Positions 34,801 through 39,482 of a DNA stretch of 64,000 bases are shown here, in pieces (position 1 is the first letter of the stretch; each line of letters begins with the position of its first letter). The position numbers and the translations under genes were made by a program. The stretch spans positions 18,096,527 to 18,160,526 of the forward strand of contig CM037873.1 of the NCBI GenBank assembly GCA_021292105.1, written 5' to 3'. The notes beneath the pieces were generated by a model. The model did not search any database and was not told where the DNA came from. It saw only the letters and a list, made by a program, of their open reading frames with translations. The DNA comes from Anadara kagoshimensis. Lineage: Eukaryota > Mollusca > Bivalvia > Arcoida > Arcidae.

Positions 34801-36219
34801 GAATTCAAATGTTTAACTAAATCAGTTAGCAAAGTTTTCACTTTACCTTTGGGATCGTGAATTGAACATCGGCCGGTATGTTTGTGTTTAATTTATGAAG
34901 ATTCTCCTTAATTTTTTAAAAGCTCTTTTTGGTATTCAATATATTATTTTATCACAATTTAATGTGTTGCAAATTATCGATCTGTAGCTAAACTCTGATA
35001 CTGTGAAGAACAAATATACGGTAGTTTGTAATTTAACGACTGGAAAGTCTCTTTGATAACATTTCTGACTTATTCTTTTATCAAGCTCTTGTATGCCCCA
35101 AAAACATGATATACAGTCCAGCAAGTAGTGGATGCCCAGCATCTTGTATTGACCGTAGTCCAAACTGTACCATGGCAACATCTGAAGGATGTGAATGTGC
35201 ACCAGGATTTATTTGGAGCGGGAATGAATGTGTAAAACCTGAAAATTGTGGATGTTATTGTCCTGTTCATCTCTATCTTCCGGTATGATAAAAATCATTT
35301 ACTCTAATTATAAATTTTATGCCGTCATTATTAGAAAAGGAAACATGGTTGGCTTCTGGCTATACTCAATGAAAATACATACTTTAGGGTATACATGATA
35401 TAGTCGGTAGATAGCGCTACAGTTAATGACATTCAAACTGAAAATTAAAGGCAGAAAATGGAAATGAAATGGTACAAAGTATAGTGGACAACTATGAAGA
35501 GACTATGTCCTTAGTAAAAAGAGTTTGGGATGTAATTATGGCAAATTCTGTAAAACATGTTTAACGGTTGCAACTATATATTTTAAGTGTATATGTCTTG
35601 TAATTTGCAAGTTGTTGTTACTAAGTTTTATTAAAATGGTTTATTTTTTATTGTACACGCGAGTAATCACGAATCACTGAGTAGGATAGTAGAAAACCTA
35701 ACACAATAACAGAACAATACGATTAGACAATTATGTCAGTGCCCGTCCACAGTCGGGGTTTTTATAATCAGTTGTCCTGGTCTTTTTTCTTCTCTTGCCT
35801 CCTAATTTCTCAATTTTTCACAAACTGAAAGACTTTTTTCTTGTAGTTTTTTAAGTCTAAATCTTTGTTTTACTTAATCTATAAATTATTTGGACTGATA
35901 TATGCGCAAAAAGCAATTAGTCTCGGTTAATTACATTTTATGTTCTATGTTACAGCTAAACCAGACATTTACCACTCAAGACTGTTCAACCAAAGAACAA
36001 TGTCTGCTGAACCAATATGGTAAACCCGTGATACAACCGATACAAAGAAACAATAAGTGTAGTCTAAATGAAAGCTGTGAAATAGTAGACGGAGAACCTG
36101 AATGTGTATGTAAAGAAGGGTACAGGAGGTCAAATTACGGCATCTGCGAATCTAGTGAGTCTTGGATTTTTACAAAATATAAATTAACATTAATATATGC
36201 TTGTCGTACATTCCAATAA
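157..36219 (+). CDS. Gene A: giant multi-EGF / VWD-C8-TIL protein, 3' part (42 exons, 5' incomplete)
   Basis: Forty-two exons on the + strand give about 1,735 codons in this window: 37 single-module EGF-like exons, two exons for a von Willebrand factor type D domain, one C8 exon, one TIL exon and a terminal EGF-like exon with a stop. All EGF exons are bounded by phase-1 introns with GT...AG ends. The EGF modules have six cysteines with tight spacing (about C-x4-C-x5-C-x4-C-x-C-x11-C) and lack the N-terminal acidic calcium-binding signature. VWD-C8-TIL cassettes are known from mucins, zonadhesin, SCO-spondin and VWF, which are secreted and disulphide-linked. An extracellular structural or adhesive role is inferred. 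The start codon and signal peptide are beyond the left edge. Exons A3 and A5 each have a one-base frame break. Domain content is certain; the exact orthologue is not recognised. Confidence 0.9.
259..1505 (+). other. Intron A1-A2
   Basis: Contains a five-copy tandem repeat of about 85 bp (587-1015). No further exon was seen. Confidence 0.6.
587..1015 (+). repeat. Tandem repeat, about 85-bp unit, 5 copies
   Basis: The motif TTTTCTGTTCCACCTACTC recurs with the same base at 604, 690, 776, 860 and 945, giving steps of 86, 86, 84 and 85. The fourth and fifth copies are more diverged. A short open frame over 890-1150 is a by-product of the repeat. Confidence 0.85.
1506..1613 (+). CDS. Gene A exon A2, EGF-like (108 bp)
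   Basis: Core CGGEKCASHAIC, VNYNC before the CVC knot, loop GFTGDGYVKCE; donor GTAAGT. Confidence 0.9.
2235..2440. mobile_element. MITE, copy 1 (about 206 bp)
   Basis: Starts TACAGTACAGACCTGTCGAA and ends with the near-perfect inverted complement (TTCGACGGGTCTGTACTGTA). The inverted termini extend about 28 bp. No coding capacity. Related copies are at 9031 and 50326. Confidence 0.75.
2936..3130. repeat. Microsatellites (AAT)n, (AGT)n and (AT)n
   Basis: AAT/AGT trinucleotide runs lie at about 2936-2990 and a long (AT)n run at about 3078-3130, shortly before exon A3. Confidence 0.9.
3191..3294 (+). CDS. Gene A exon A3, EGF-like with one-base frame break (104 bp)
   Basis: Opens in frame as LCDGKACARNA. 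After the GCGTCTGT at about 3221 the remaining cysteines (CTEDEMCQCDVGF...) are in the next frame, and the original frame reaches TAG inside the exon. Length 104 is one short of a multiple of three. Either a disabled exon or a one-base assembly error. Donor GTAGGC. Confidence 0.75.
3719..3826 (+). CDS. Gene A exon A4, EGF-like (108 bp), atypical loop
   Basis: Core CGGKLCPDFSEC. The last loop reads KKDYYSNDQNVCL, without the usual GDG turn. Donor GTAAGT. Confidence 0.85.
3827..5153 (+). other. Intron A4-A5
   Basis: About 1.3 kb. Holds a diverged three-copy tandem repeat (4040-4440); otherwise nothing recognised. Confidence 0.5.
4040..4440 (+). repeat. Diverged tandem repeat, about 140-bp unit, 3 copies
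   Basis: GGCATCGT(T/G)TT recurs at about 4072, 4209 and 4358. Each copy continues through a TATGTTAATCT-like and a TCTTTTGATT-like segment. Confidence 0.55.
5154..5254 (+). CDS. Gene A exon A5, EGF-like with one-base frame break (101 bp)
   Basis: Starts in frame LCHGSRCAE; after the GCTGAAATGC stretch (about 5178) the frame must move by one base to read AYCDNAVCKCKNGFHGNG. One A appears to be missing from an A run. Splice sites and flanking phases are normal (donor GTGAGT). Confidence 0.75.
5578..5705 (+). repeat. Short local duplication in intron A5-A6
   Basis: TTATTGTATAGCGTTCTTTT followed by TTTCAAGTATTTCTA occurs at about 5578 and again at about 5668. Confidence 0.7.
5824..5931 (+). CDS. 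Gene A exon A6, EGF-like (108 bp)
   Basis: Core CDTGLCAKNANC, loop GYYGDGYIQCR. The N-terminal part lacks the usual GG after C1. Confidence 0.9.
6226..6327 (+). CDS. Gene A exon A7, EGF-like (102 bp)
   Basis: Core CNANRCTEHAVC, loop GYTGNGYAKCN; acceptor TTGAAG, donor GTACGT. Confidence 0.88.
6645..6835 (+). repeat. Degenerate SINE fragment (family S)
   Basis: Shares the AAATAAAAGGCACGG(G/C)TCTTT segment and its upstream flank with the fuller SINE at 38179. Confidence 0.5.
6960..7067 (+). CDS. Gene A exon A8, EGF-like (108 bp)
   Basis: Core CEGKPCANDAVC, YNFQC before CVC, loop GFYGDGYKKCK. Acceptor AATTTAAG is poor in pyrimidines; donor GTACGT. Confidence 0.88.
7681..7782 (+). CDS. Gene A exon A9, EGF-like (102 bp)
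   Basis: Core CNGRRCVNNAYC, loop GYNGNGYIQCQ; acceptor TTTACAG, donor GTAAGT. Confidence 0.9.
7945..8075 (-). repeat. Retroelement 3'-tail fragment (family L), diverged
   Basis: Contains CAACTTCCACCAG, GTAAGGGTAAGCA and CGCCACG in the order seen in reverse copies of the tail at 26,627-26,800. Confidence 0.5.
9031..9235. mobile_element. MITE, copy 2 (about 205 bp)
   Basis: Begins TACAGTACAGGCCTATCGAA, followed by AGTTTAACACTAAGC. The far end is degraded (CACAGGTCTTTACT). Same length class as copy 1. Confidence 0.6.
9818..10085 (+). mobile_element. Retroelement 3' fragment (family L)
   Basis: Matches the end of the reverse-transcriptase ORF (AGCCATCGTCATATTATTGT) and continues through GTGTAACTAGATAAACAGGC to GGTATGTTTGTTTTGAT. 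Strongly diverged. Confidence 0.6.
10434..10541 (+). CDS. Gene A exon A10, EGF-like (108 bp)
   Basis: Core CGHKLCAANAKC, INSRCVC, loop GYIGDGYTDCE; acceptor CTATAG, donor GTAACG. Confidence 0.9.
11590..11725 (-). repeat. Retroelement 3'-tail fragment (family L)
   Basis: Reads AAAACTTCGAAACTGACAAC and then GTGAGGC...GGAAAGGTAA on the + strand, the reverse of the family tail. Confidence 0.55.
11873..11974 (+). CDS. Gene A exon A11, EGF-like (102 bp)
   Basis: Core CDNKRCGKYARC, loop GFQGDPYEQCQ; acceptor TGTAG, donor GTATTA. Confidence 0.88.
12380..12487 (+). CDS. Gene A exon A12, EGF-like (108 bp)
   Basis: Core CNGRFCQLHAVC, loop DYYGDGRIHCY; acceptor TTTAAG, donor GTAAGT. Confidence 0.88.
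13250..13348 (+). CDS. Gene A exon A13, EGF-like, shortened (99 bp)
   Basis: Core CRGKRCVRNAEC. The last loop is GYISSLNSCT, without GDG and one residue shorter than other 102-class exons. Frame is kept; donor GTAGGT. Confidence 0.85.
13508..13650 (-). repeat. Retroelement 3'-tail fragment (family L)
   Basis: Well-preserved reverse copy: ACAAACATACTAATCC, then GGAACTGACAAGTTAGGTTA, CTTCCACCAG and TGGAAGGGTAA. Confidence 0.75.
14270..14410 (-). repeat. SINE 3' fragment (family S), reverse
   Basis: GGTGTTTAACGTCAAG, AATATTTCACTTATATCGA and ATGGCATTATACAGC match the reverse SINE at 42071-42395. Confidence 0.65.
14526..14633 (+). CDS. Gene A exon A14, EGF-like (108 bp)
   Basis: Core CGSKKCAVNAVC, INSECQC, loop GYMGNGFVQCR; acceptor ATTAAAG is weak, donor GTGAGT. 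Confidence 0.87.
15053..15154 (+). CDS. Gene A exon A15, EGF-like (102 bp)
   Basis: Core CGGTFCDSNAHC, loop GFHGDGRIRCD, typical of the 102-bp class. Confidence 0.9.
15385..15455 (-). repeat. Dispersed repeat family D, reverse fragment
   Basis: AATTCTTCATCAGTAGTG and TAGACGACCGTTTC are the reverse of the family D end motif. Confidence 0.6.
15777..15884 (+). CDS. Gene A exon A16, EGF-like (108 bp)
   Basis: Core CGSRSCVHNAHC, YNYGCLC, loop GFIGNATDKCE; a potential N-glycosylation site NAT sits in the turn. Confidence 0.9.
16165..16266 (+). CDS. Gene A exon A17, EGF-like (102 bp)
   Basis: Core CENKQCAKYAYC, loop GYHGNPYVKCE. Confidence 0.9.
16751..16858 (+). CDS. Gene A exon A18, EGF-like (108 bp)
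   Basis: Core CDGRLCAANAEC, ANYRCKC, loop GYIGDGIQKCY; acceptor TTTTAG. Confidence 0.9.
17177..17278 (+). CDS. Gene A exon A19, EGF-like (102 bp)
   Basis: Core CNGQKCSELATC, loop GYHGDGRIKCE; donor GTACGT. Confidence 0.9.
17678..17795 (-). repeat. Retroelement 3'-tail fragment (family L)
   Basis: TCAAACACACCAATCCCTGT through TCTGGAAGGATAAGCTAGCT is a diverged reverse tail. Confidence 0.6.
17881..17988 (+). CDS. Gene A exon A20, EGF-like (108 bp)
   Basis: Core CGGKVCREYSEC, VNYVCRC, loop GFYGNAYVGCK; donor GTGCGT. Confidence 0.9.
18250..18351 (+). CDS. Gene A exon A21, EGF-like (102 bp)
   Basis: Core CNGRRCTENSYC, loop GYHGDGTIRCE; donor GTATGT. Confidence 0.9.
18708..18815 (+). CDS. Gene A exon A22, EGF-like (108 bp)
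   Basis: Core CGGKMCTDNAVC, INYHCVC, loop GYYGDGYKNCL. The reading frame continues into the intron only by chance; donor GTATGT. Confidence 0.9.
18875..19035 (-). repeat. Retroelement 3'-tail fragment (family L)
   Basis: CATGTCCAATCACAATTCC through CTCCAGAAGGATAAGCACAT, reverse orientation, with a small local duplication at its left end. Confidence 0.65.
19508..19609 (+). CDS. Gene A exon A23, EGF-like (102 bp)
   Basis: Core CAGKKCVEHSVC, loop GYHGDGTIKCE; acceptor TTGCAG. Confidence 0.9.
19640..19715 (-). repeat. Retroelement 3'-tail fragment (family L), short
   Basis: TATTAGTCCATGTCC and CCTCAAAACTGACGCA correspond to the terminal part of the tail only. Confidence 0.45.
19871..19978 (+). 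CDS. Gene A exon A24, EGF-like with seventh cysteine (108 bp)
   Basis: Core CGGQRCCEHTDC has a doubled cysteine, so the module carries seven. Loop GYIGDGNKRCE. Confidence 0.9.
19979..21092 (+). other. Intron A24-A25
   Basis: Contains a long family D copy (20640-20915) and a possible relic of an exon start (21001-21028). Confidence 0.5.
20640..20915 (+). repeat. Dispersed repeat family D
   Basis: CTTCCTCATGCAAAGTATTT, then TTTTGGTCTTTCGGAT and CGGACGTCTAGTATTGTAAA, in the same order as at 30,590, 33,640, 53,940 and 59,280. Confidence 0.65.
21093..21194 (+). CDS. Gene A exon A25, EGF-like (102 bp)
   Basis: Core CGGRKCAPFARC, loop GYHGDGLVLCE; acceptor TTTTAAG. A near copy of the exon start lies about 90 bp upstream. 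Confidence 0.88.
21577..21684 (+). CDS. Gene A exon A26, EGF-like (108 bp)
   Basis: Core CGGKECALNAEC, KNYKCRC, loop YYGDGYSECV. Confidence 0.9.
21685..22488 (+). other. Intron A26-A27
   Basis: About 800 bp with no exon or recognised repeat. Confidence 0.4.
22489..22590 (+). CDS. Gene A exon A27, EGF-like (102 bp)
   Basis: Core CNNQRCVEFASC, loop GFHGDGYIRCE; acceptor TTTTCAG. Confidence 0.9.
22612..22725 (-). repeat. Retroelement 3'-tail fragment (family L)
   Basis: CGATCCATGTCCAAACC, CTGGCAAATTAGGTTAGA and CTTCCACCGG, reverse orientation, beginning about 20 bp after exon A27. Confidence 0.65.
23299..23406 (+). CDS. Gene A exon A28, EGF-like (108 bp)
   Basis: Core CDSRKCTENAVC, VNFKCKC, loop GYIGNPYTSCD. 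Donor is GTTAGT, weaker than its neighbours. Confidence 0.87.
23923..24024 (+). CDS. Gene A exon A29, EGF-like with seventh cysteine (102 bp)
   Basis: Core CGGKVCVENAYCC gives seven cysteines; loop GYHGDGNIKCE. Confidence 0.9.
24170..24290 (+). repeat. Dispersed repeat family D, fragment
   Basis: ACACTACTGATGAGGAACTT followed by CTGCCTAGTGTTGGAAAAT. Confidence 0.6.
24674..24781 (+). CDS. Gene A exon A30, EGF-like (108 bp)
   Basis: Core CNGKKCAANAEC, INFQCMC, loop EYTGDGYTYCE; acceptor TTTAAAG. Confidence 0.88.
24797..24845 (+). repeat. Microsatellite (ATAAT)n
   Basis: About nine ATAAT units start 15 bp after the A30 donor. Confidence 0.95.
25190..25300 (+). repeat. tRNA-like SINE head (family T)
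   Basis: GGTGGCTAAGCGGTCTATAC resembles a class II tRNA A-box region and TTCGAAACCC a B box. No complete cloverleaf was traced. Confidence 0.4.
25357..25458 (+). CDS. Gene A exon A31, EGF-like (102 bp)
   Basis: Core CHGRMCAKYALC, loop GYHGNPYVHCE. Confidence 0.9.
25500..25680 (+). repeat. tRNA-like SINE fragment (family T)
   Basis: GCCACGGTGGCCGAGTGATT, GAGAAAGTTTGCCAGTTCG and GTTTTCTCCGGTTACTTCGG parallel the elements at 36,840 and 40,190. Confidence 0.5.
25800..26800 (+). mobile_element. 5'-truncated retroelement with reverse-transcriptase domain (family L)
   Basis: A 241-codon open frame (25,927-26,652) carries reverse-transcriptase motifs: IPMGTN at about residues 24-29 followed by CAPLLADLFL, and the catalytic box YIDD at 68-71. 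In-frame similarity begins slightly upstream (KYTEDTINK), after a stop at about 25,865, so the 5' half of the enzyme is missing. Near 26,510 a one-base shift moves the conserved ending (RFYGRHHSIVDKFDVSV) to the next frame. The non-coding tail (about 26,627-26,800) is the sequence dispersed elsewhere as family L. The left edge has GATTAGTATGTTTGT, the same as the element's own 3' end, suggesting a preceding partial copy. A Penelope-like or non-LTR origin is possible; the clade was not resolved. Confidence 0.75.
25868..26629 (+). pseudogene. Reverse-transcriptase fragment, frameshifted
   Basis: Open from about 25,868 and intact through the YIDD box and the KLYDKRDDINF...ISQLIRYGR region. A one-base frame change near 26,510 breaks the last 35-40 residues, which then end at a TAG near 26,629. 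It lacks the N-terminal fingers and any endonuclease. Not functional by itself; sits in sense orientation in the intron between A31 and A32. Confidence 0.7.
26970..27077 (+). CDS. Gene A exon A32, EGF-like (108 bp)
   Basis: Core CGGKACAQNAEC, VNFRCLC, loop GYQGNGYIKCG; acceptor ATTTCAG, donor GTATGT. Confidence 0.9.
27078..27704 (+). other. Intron A32-A33
   Basis: About 630 bp; nothing recognised. Confidence 0.4.
27705..27806 (+). CDS. Gene A exon A33, EGF-like (102 bp)
   Basis: Core CNGRPCADHAVC, loop GYHGIGFFKCE; donor GTATGT. Confidence 0.9.
28335..28440 (+). repeat. Retroelement 3'-tail fragment (family L)
   Basis: CTTGTCAGTTTCAAAGTTTT, GGATTGTGATTCGGACAT and AGTATGTTTGTTTTTAAT, forward orientation. 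Confidence 0.7.
28675..28782 (+). CDS. Gene A exon A34, EGF-like (108 bp)
   Basis: Core CGGRKCATNAVC, MNFMCLC, loop GYFGDGYKRCE; donor GTAGGT. Confidence 0.9.
29374..29475 (+). CDS. Gene A exon A35, EGF-like (102 bp)
   Basis: Core CGGALCVQNAVC, loop GYHGNAIIKCE; donor GTACGT. Confidence 0.9.
29715..29850 (-). repeat. Retroelement 3'-tail fragment (family L)
   Basis: ACCAACATGCCAAACC, CACGTGAACTTCCACCAG, TACTCTGGAAGGGTAA and CCGCCACG, reverse orientation. Confidence 0.65.
29951..30058 (+). CDS. Gene A exon A36, EGF-like (108 bp)
   Basis: Core CAGFKCAKHAEC, DNYRCKC, loop GYKGNGYDYCV. Last exon that follows the 102/108 alternation. Confidence 0.9.
30165..30300 (-). repeat. Retroelement 3'-tail fragment (family L)
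   Basis: ACAAACGTACTAATCCATGT, then ACTTTGAAACTGGCAAGTAA and CTCCCACCAGGGAAGTGAGG. Confidence 0.7.
30530..30755 (+). repeat. Dispersed repeat family D
   Basis: CTCTAATGCAAATTATTTCC, GCACTACTGATGAGGAATTG and CGGCCGCCTAGTGCTGTGAA. Confidence 0.7.
30834..30941 (+). CDS. Gene A exon A37, EGF-like with seventh cysteine (108 bp)
   Basis: Core CRGSKCCEDAEC, LDGHCVC, loop GYFGDGYKSCE. It follows another 108-bp exon and is spliced directly to the VWD exon. The equivalent gene B exon B24 (THGRCVC) has the same position and length. Acceptor TATCAAG. Confidence 0.9.
30942..32085 (+). other. Intron A37-VWD
   Basis: Holds a TATCGATA cluster (31074-31136, and one at 31401) and an AT microsatellite near 31,805-31,840. 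No exon seen. Confidence 0.55.
31074..31408. promoter_or_regulatory. Cluster of TATCGATA octamers
   Basis: Perfect palindromic octamers at 31074, 31085, 31111, 31129 and 31401. The octamer equals the Drosophila DRE core bound by DREF. A regulatory role here is only a hypothesis; it could also be transposon subterminal sequence. Confidence 0.35.
32086..32330 (+). CDS. Gene A VWD exon 1
   Basis: Phase 1 in, phase 0 out. Encodes the N-terminal half of a von Willebrand type D domain: CVCTASGDPHFRTFDG, then YTGVCKYTM and a conserved FNVEMEEG strand. The canonical GDPH motif is intact. Donor GTAAGT after KFY. Confidence 0.92.
33118..33437 (+). CDS. Gene A VWD exon 2
   Basis: Begins INGYLRFMPF and includes the LLTKCGLHIWWNG strand, the SGICGNCNGNGKDDF calcium-loop motif and GDSYVLP. 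Phase 0 in, phase 2 out; the start was chosen because it keeps the phase of exon 1 and matches the gene B exon. Confidence 0.92.
33630..33820 (+). repeat. Dispersed repeat family D
   Basis: CTCCTTCATGCAAAGTATGT, GCACTACTGATGAGGAATTC and CGTCCGTCTAGTGTTGTAAA. Confidence 0.7.
34263..34564 (+). CDS. Gene A C8 exon
   Basis: Cysteine-rich C8 domain with regularly placed cysteines: CQTYPSTTNC, SVCGFLN, FKECYNYYP, YKACVSDVCKYF, IICGYMEEFAEEC, SSFC. The FxxCxxxxP...C..DVC pattern is that of C8 domains following VWD. Phase 2 in, phase 1 out. Confidence 0.9.
34735..34895 (+). repeat. Retroelement 3'-tail fragment (family L), diverged
   Basis: GTTAGCAAAGTTTTCACTTT, GGGATCGTGAATTGAACATC and GGTATGTTTGTGTTTAATT. 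Confidence 0.5.
35086..35282 (+). CDS. Gene A TIL exon
   Basis: Trypsin-inhibitor-like cysteine-rich domain: VCPKNMIYSPASSGCPASC, then EGCECAPGFIWSGNECV and CGCYC. Phase 1 in, phase 0 out. TIL follows VWD-C8 in the standard order. Confidence 0.9.
35283..35955 (+). other. Intron before terminal exon of gene A
   Basis: About 670 bp; no exon or recognised repeat. Confidence 0.4.
35956..36219 (+). CDS. Gene A terminal exon: linker, EGF-like module, stop
   Basis: Begins LNQTFTTQDCSTKEQC, then CSLNESCEIVDGEPECVC and GYRRSNYGICE, a short tail, and TAA at 36,217. A GTGAGT at 36,155 could in principle be a donor, but the stop in the same exon and the equally terminal exon of gene B favour termination here. 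Confidence 0.8.
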   Translation, partial: LNQTFTTQDCSTKEQCLLNQYGKPVIQPIQRNNKCSLNESCEIVDGEPECVCKEGYRRSNYGICESSESWIFTKYKLTLIYACRTFQ

Positions 36220-36220
36220 A
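36215..36220 (+). terminator. Candidate poly(A) signal AATAAA of gene A
   Basis: The stop codon TAA lies inside the hexamer. Other AATAAA hexamers at about 36,428 and 36,579 are alternatives. Confidence 0.35.
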
Positions 36221-37118
36221 TATTGTTAATCTTTAATGTTTAGAGACAGTCGTTTTCATAAATAACTTTTATACCGTTTAAAGTTTCGAAACCTTACATT
36301 CATATTTTGTTTTGTATCACATTATTAGAAAATGGACAAACTGATTAAATTTATGATACAGGCGTGGTTCAGGCGTGAATACCGATGTTTTAGAAGATGG
36401 GGTCCATAACGGGCGTTTTAGTTCTTAATTAATAAATGAAGTGGATTCAATTTTTCATGTGTTTTCCCTAGTTAATATTTATTTAAGCACAAAGATTATG
36501 GCTATTTTATGAGAAACCAAGTGATAATATAGCAATTTTAGTTAAAGACTGTCTTATATGGTTTAAGTATATACTACTAATAAACTTTATTTATATACAT
36601 TCAGGTTTTAATTGAAATCAAACAGACAATACACAGCACGGATAGAACGGAACATACAATTTCAATATTCATAAACAAGGGGTCAATAAAAATTTTGAAA
36701 AATGGAATTGTTGTCATACTTTGTCATCAATTATTTGTTGATTTTTTGGTTTTTTAAGTAAACATGCAAGCTTGAGACCTTCTGTAATGGCTATATACCC
36801 TTATCACATACTTAACAGTAAAGCGCCCTCTATATGATATAGGGGTCTCTTTAGCCGCCAAAGGAGTTTTAACGCGCGGTTACGGATTACAAGGCTTATC
36901 ACCGCCTGGGTTCGAATCCTACTCGGGACAAATTCTAGTGTGGGAAAGTTTGTCAGTTCGTTTGCCTTATATTAGTGGCTTTCTCCAGACATCCCGGATT
37001 TCTCTACAATGCCTGATGAACTGGCTGCTTTAAAAAAAGTGAAAAAAAAAACAATGATGCGTTAAACTCCATGACTCGACTCCAATCTATAACGCTTACA
37101 ATGTTTTATCATTTATCA
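36220..37118. other. Intergenic, gene A to C1q gene (convergent)
   Basis: About 900 bp with candidate poly(A) signals and one SINE (36840-37085). Confidence 0.6.
36840..37085 (+). repeat. tRNA-like SINE (family T)
   Basis: Has a B box (GGGTTCGAATCCTACTCGGG), the shared GTGGGAAAGTTTGTCAGTTC and GGCTTTCTCCAGACATCCCG segments, an A-rich run and the tail GTTAAACTCCATGACTCGAC. Confidence 0.65.
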
Positions 37119-37124
37119 TTTATT
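37119..37124 (-). terminator. Candidate poly(A) signal AATAAA of the C1q gene
   Basis: On the minus strand the stop TAA is embedded in AATAAA, as in gene A. Confidence 0.3.
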
Positions 37125-37529
37125 GAATCATATAACCAGTAAATGTGATGTAGAAATCACTATACAGCGGCTCATCGACAAAGCCATCGTGGTGCCTCAC
37201 CCACATGCTTTCACCAGCTTTTAACTGAGTAACCACAGCATTAACACCCGTGTCAAATCCAGGACTTGCCGAGTAGGCTCTGGCCAGTTCTACGCCATTC
37301 TTAACCAGTTGAAGATGATTGTATTCGTTTTGTTTACTACATGTAAATGCAGTTATGAAGAAAAAATATGTTCCATCATGTGGAGCCGTGAAAATTCCTG
37401 TTGATGGATTGTAACCATTTCCTATGTTTGATTTCACTATATCGTAGATGATGACCTGGTTCGACCTCAATTGTGTGTTGTGACTCAGTATAGCAGTAAA
37501 AGCTACTACCGGGGGATTTTGTTTGTCCT
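37120..37529 (-). CDS. C1q gene exon 3 (C1q domain, stop)
   Basis: Acceptor TTTCAG. Starts QDKQNPPVVAFTA; the aromatic residues typical of the C1q jelly roll (F, Y, F, F, Y) are present. Confidence 0.92.
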
Positions 37530-39427
37530 CTGAAATACAAAGGTAGTAACAGACATACACCAGTGCGACGACACATCCAAACGCTATATCACAGTTTGTT
37601 TTATGAATGAATACCTGTTACATGTGCACGGCATTAATAAACTTAATTATATCAAAGCCGCTGCATGTGGTTTAAATTTGATAAAAACGTTTTATTTATT
37701 TGTAGTTGAGTTTTAATTCTTTCCTTTTGAAGCTCAAGTGGAACTAACCGATGAGTTAACAAGCTACCATTCTAGGGCATTGAAACCATCTGAGGGAAAT
37801 GGTTTTTAAATAAAAAGTCTTCGATGGTATTTGAATCAATCTTAGCTATGTGGACAGTTATATGAACGTACCCTTGACAATAACTTAATGTTACAGCTTG
37901 TACATCAGACATTAAAAATACACCATACAGGGAAATAACAATATCTGGTTCAATTAAAAAATCAGCATGAATGATCAAATGCTTAACAAATTAAAATAAT
38001 ATTAATAAAGTTAGATGTTTTGGAACTAACAATCAACATTGATATAATCAAACTTGGCAAGCATTTTGGTAAATCTTATTAGCCTTTTAGGTCATTACAA
38101 GATGTTGAATGGTTTTCCTTTTTCATGTATGTGACCATGACTGAAGACCAAACCAGCCCTGCATCGTTAGTGGATAAACCACTTCGGTAGCTTAGTGGTA
38201 GCGTGCTCGCTTCGTACGTCGGAGGTTGTGGGTTCGAACTCGGACCGGGTCTGACCCAAGACTTGAAAGTGGGTATTGACTGTTTTTCGCCAAGCACTCT
38301 GTATTACGAAATAAAAGCCACGGCTCTTTCGGATGGGAACTTAAAATAAACGAGCTCTCGTGTCATGGTAGGCTTGGCACGATAAAGAACCCTGCTGTAT
38401 AATGCCATCAGCTTAACGCACAATGAAAATTTCTGCACCTTTGCTTATAGCTGGCGACGTCTCGATATAAGCGAAATATTGTTGACCTCGACGTTAAAAA
38501 CCATTACTCAACTCGTTGGTTGATAGGACACTATTCCACTTATTACTTTGTAAATCACTGTGCCTCGACTGAAGGTCAAGGTGAACCAGCATTTGCATTT
38601 GGATGGTGCTTATGTACCGATAATATTTATGAAGTTTAAATCTTCTGGACCTTTCGGTTTATGATATTACACAGTTAAAGGTCATAATGACTTTATATGA
38701 AGGTCATGATCAACTATATTCATCAACTTCCATGATACATGCCTGCCTAGTTTCATTCTTATCAGTAAACTGATTTTTGCAGATAAAGTTTGGTGAGTTA
38801 AAAGTTAAAAGAAAAGTTGAAAGACTAGGGACTAAGGACAACGGACGACAACGGTGTCATGGTAGGTTTGGCAAGAACCCTGCTGTATAATGCCATCAGC
38901 GCAAAGCACTAGCAGCATTTCTGTACCTTCGTGTATAGCTGGCGAAGTCTCGATATAAGTGGAATATTTATGACTGGTACGTTAAATACCATAACTAAAC
39001 TCAACTCAATCTTAAACCAACCTTTGAAGCGACAACAATAATGCATGTTGCATTCAAGATGCCTGCTTTGGCATGTCTTGATATAAATACAGCAATCTTG
39101 ACTAGGACTCTATGCAATTACCAAGTCAACCTTTATAACTTAAACACCTTGTTTCTAATTTGAAATAGGAAATAAACTTACGCTTCAGTGTTTGAACTTC
39201 TCTCTCCAAAGAAGCTAAAATTAGATAAATGGTGTTTATACCTGGATATTTTAAGACAACGTAAGTTAACCTGTTCGGTTTCAAAATAGAAAATATCGAA
39301 TGCAAGTTACACTTTGTAAATTCACATATTATTTTGATTTATATTGGCAAAGATAACGGTAAAAGATTTAAGTCACCAATCTATCTAAGAGTATTGGATA
39401 ATCCTGAAAAATGGGTCCATAAAATTT

Positions 39428-39482
<55 letters not shown>

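Larger units (their letters stand above)
37530..39181 (-). other. C1q gene intron 2
   Basis: Contains a complete-looking SINE (38179-38515) and a partial copy of the same family (38850-39010). No coding sequence. Confidence 0.6.

Noticed and set aside
36154..36160. GTGAGT as a splice donor in the last exon of gene A
   Set aside because: The equivalent gene B exon terminates with an in-exon stop; no downstream exon with matching phase was seen before the C1q gene. Not fully excluded.
157..36219. Regularly repeated short units resembling an array such as CRISPR
   Set aside because: The repeats are protein-coding EGF exons with splice sites and variable introns of hundreds of bases; no short identical DNA repeats with spacers.
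38179..38255. tRNA gene
   Set aside because: The A and B boxes are present, but the same 260-bp non-tRNA body follows in the reverse copy at 42,071, so it is a tRNA-derived SINE. No clean acceptor stem was traced.
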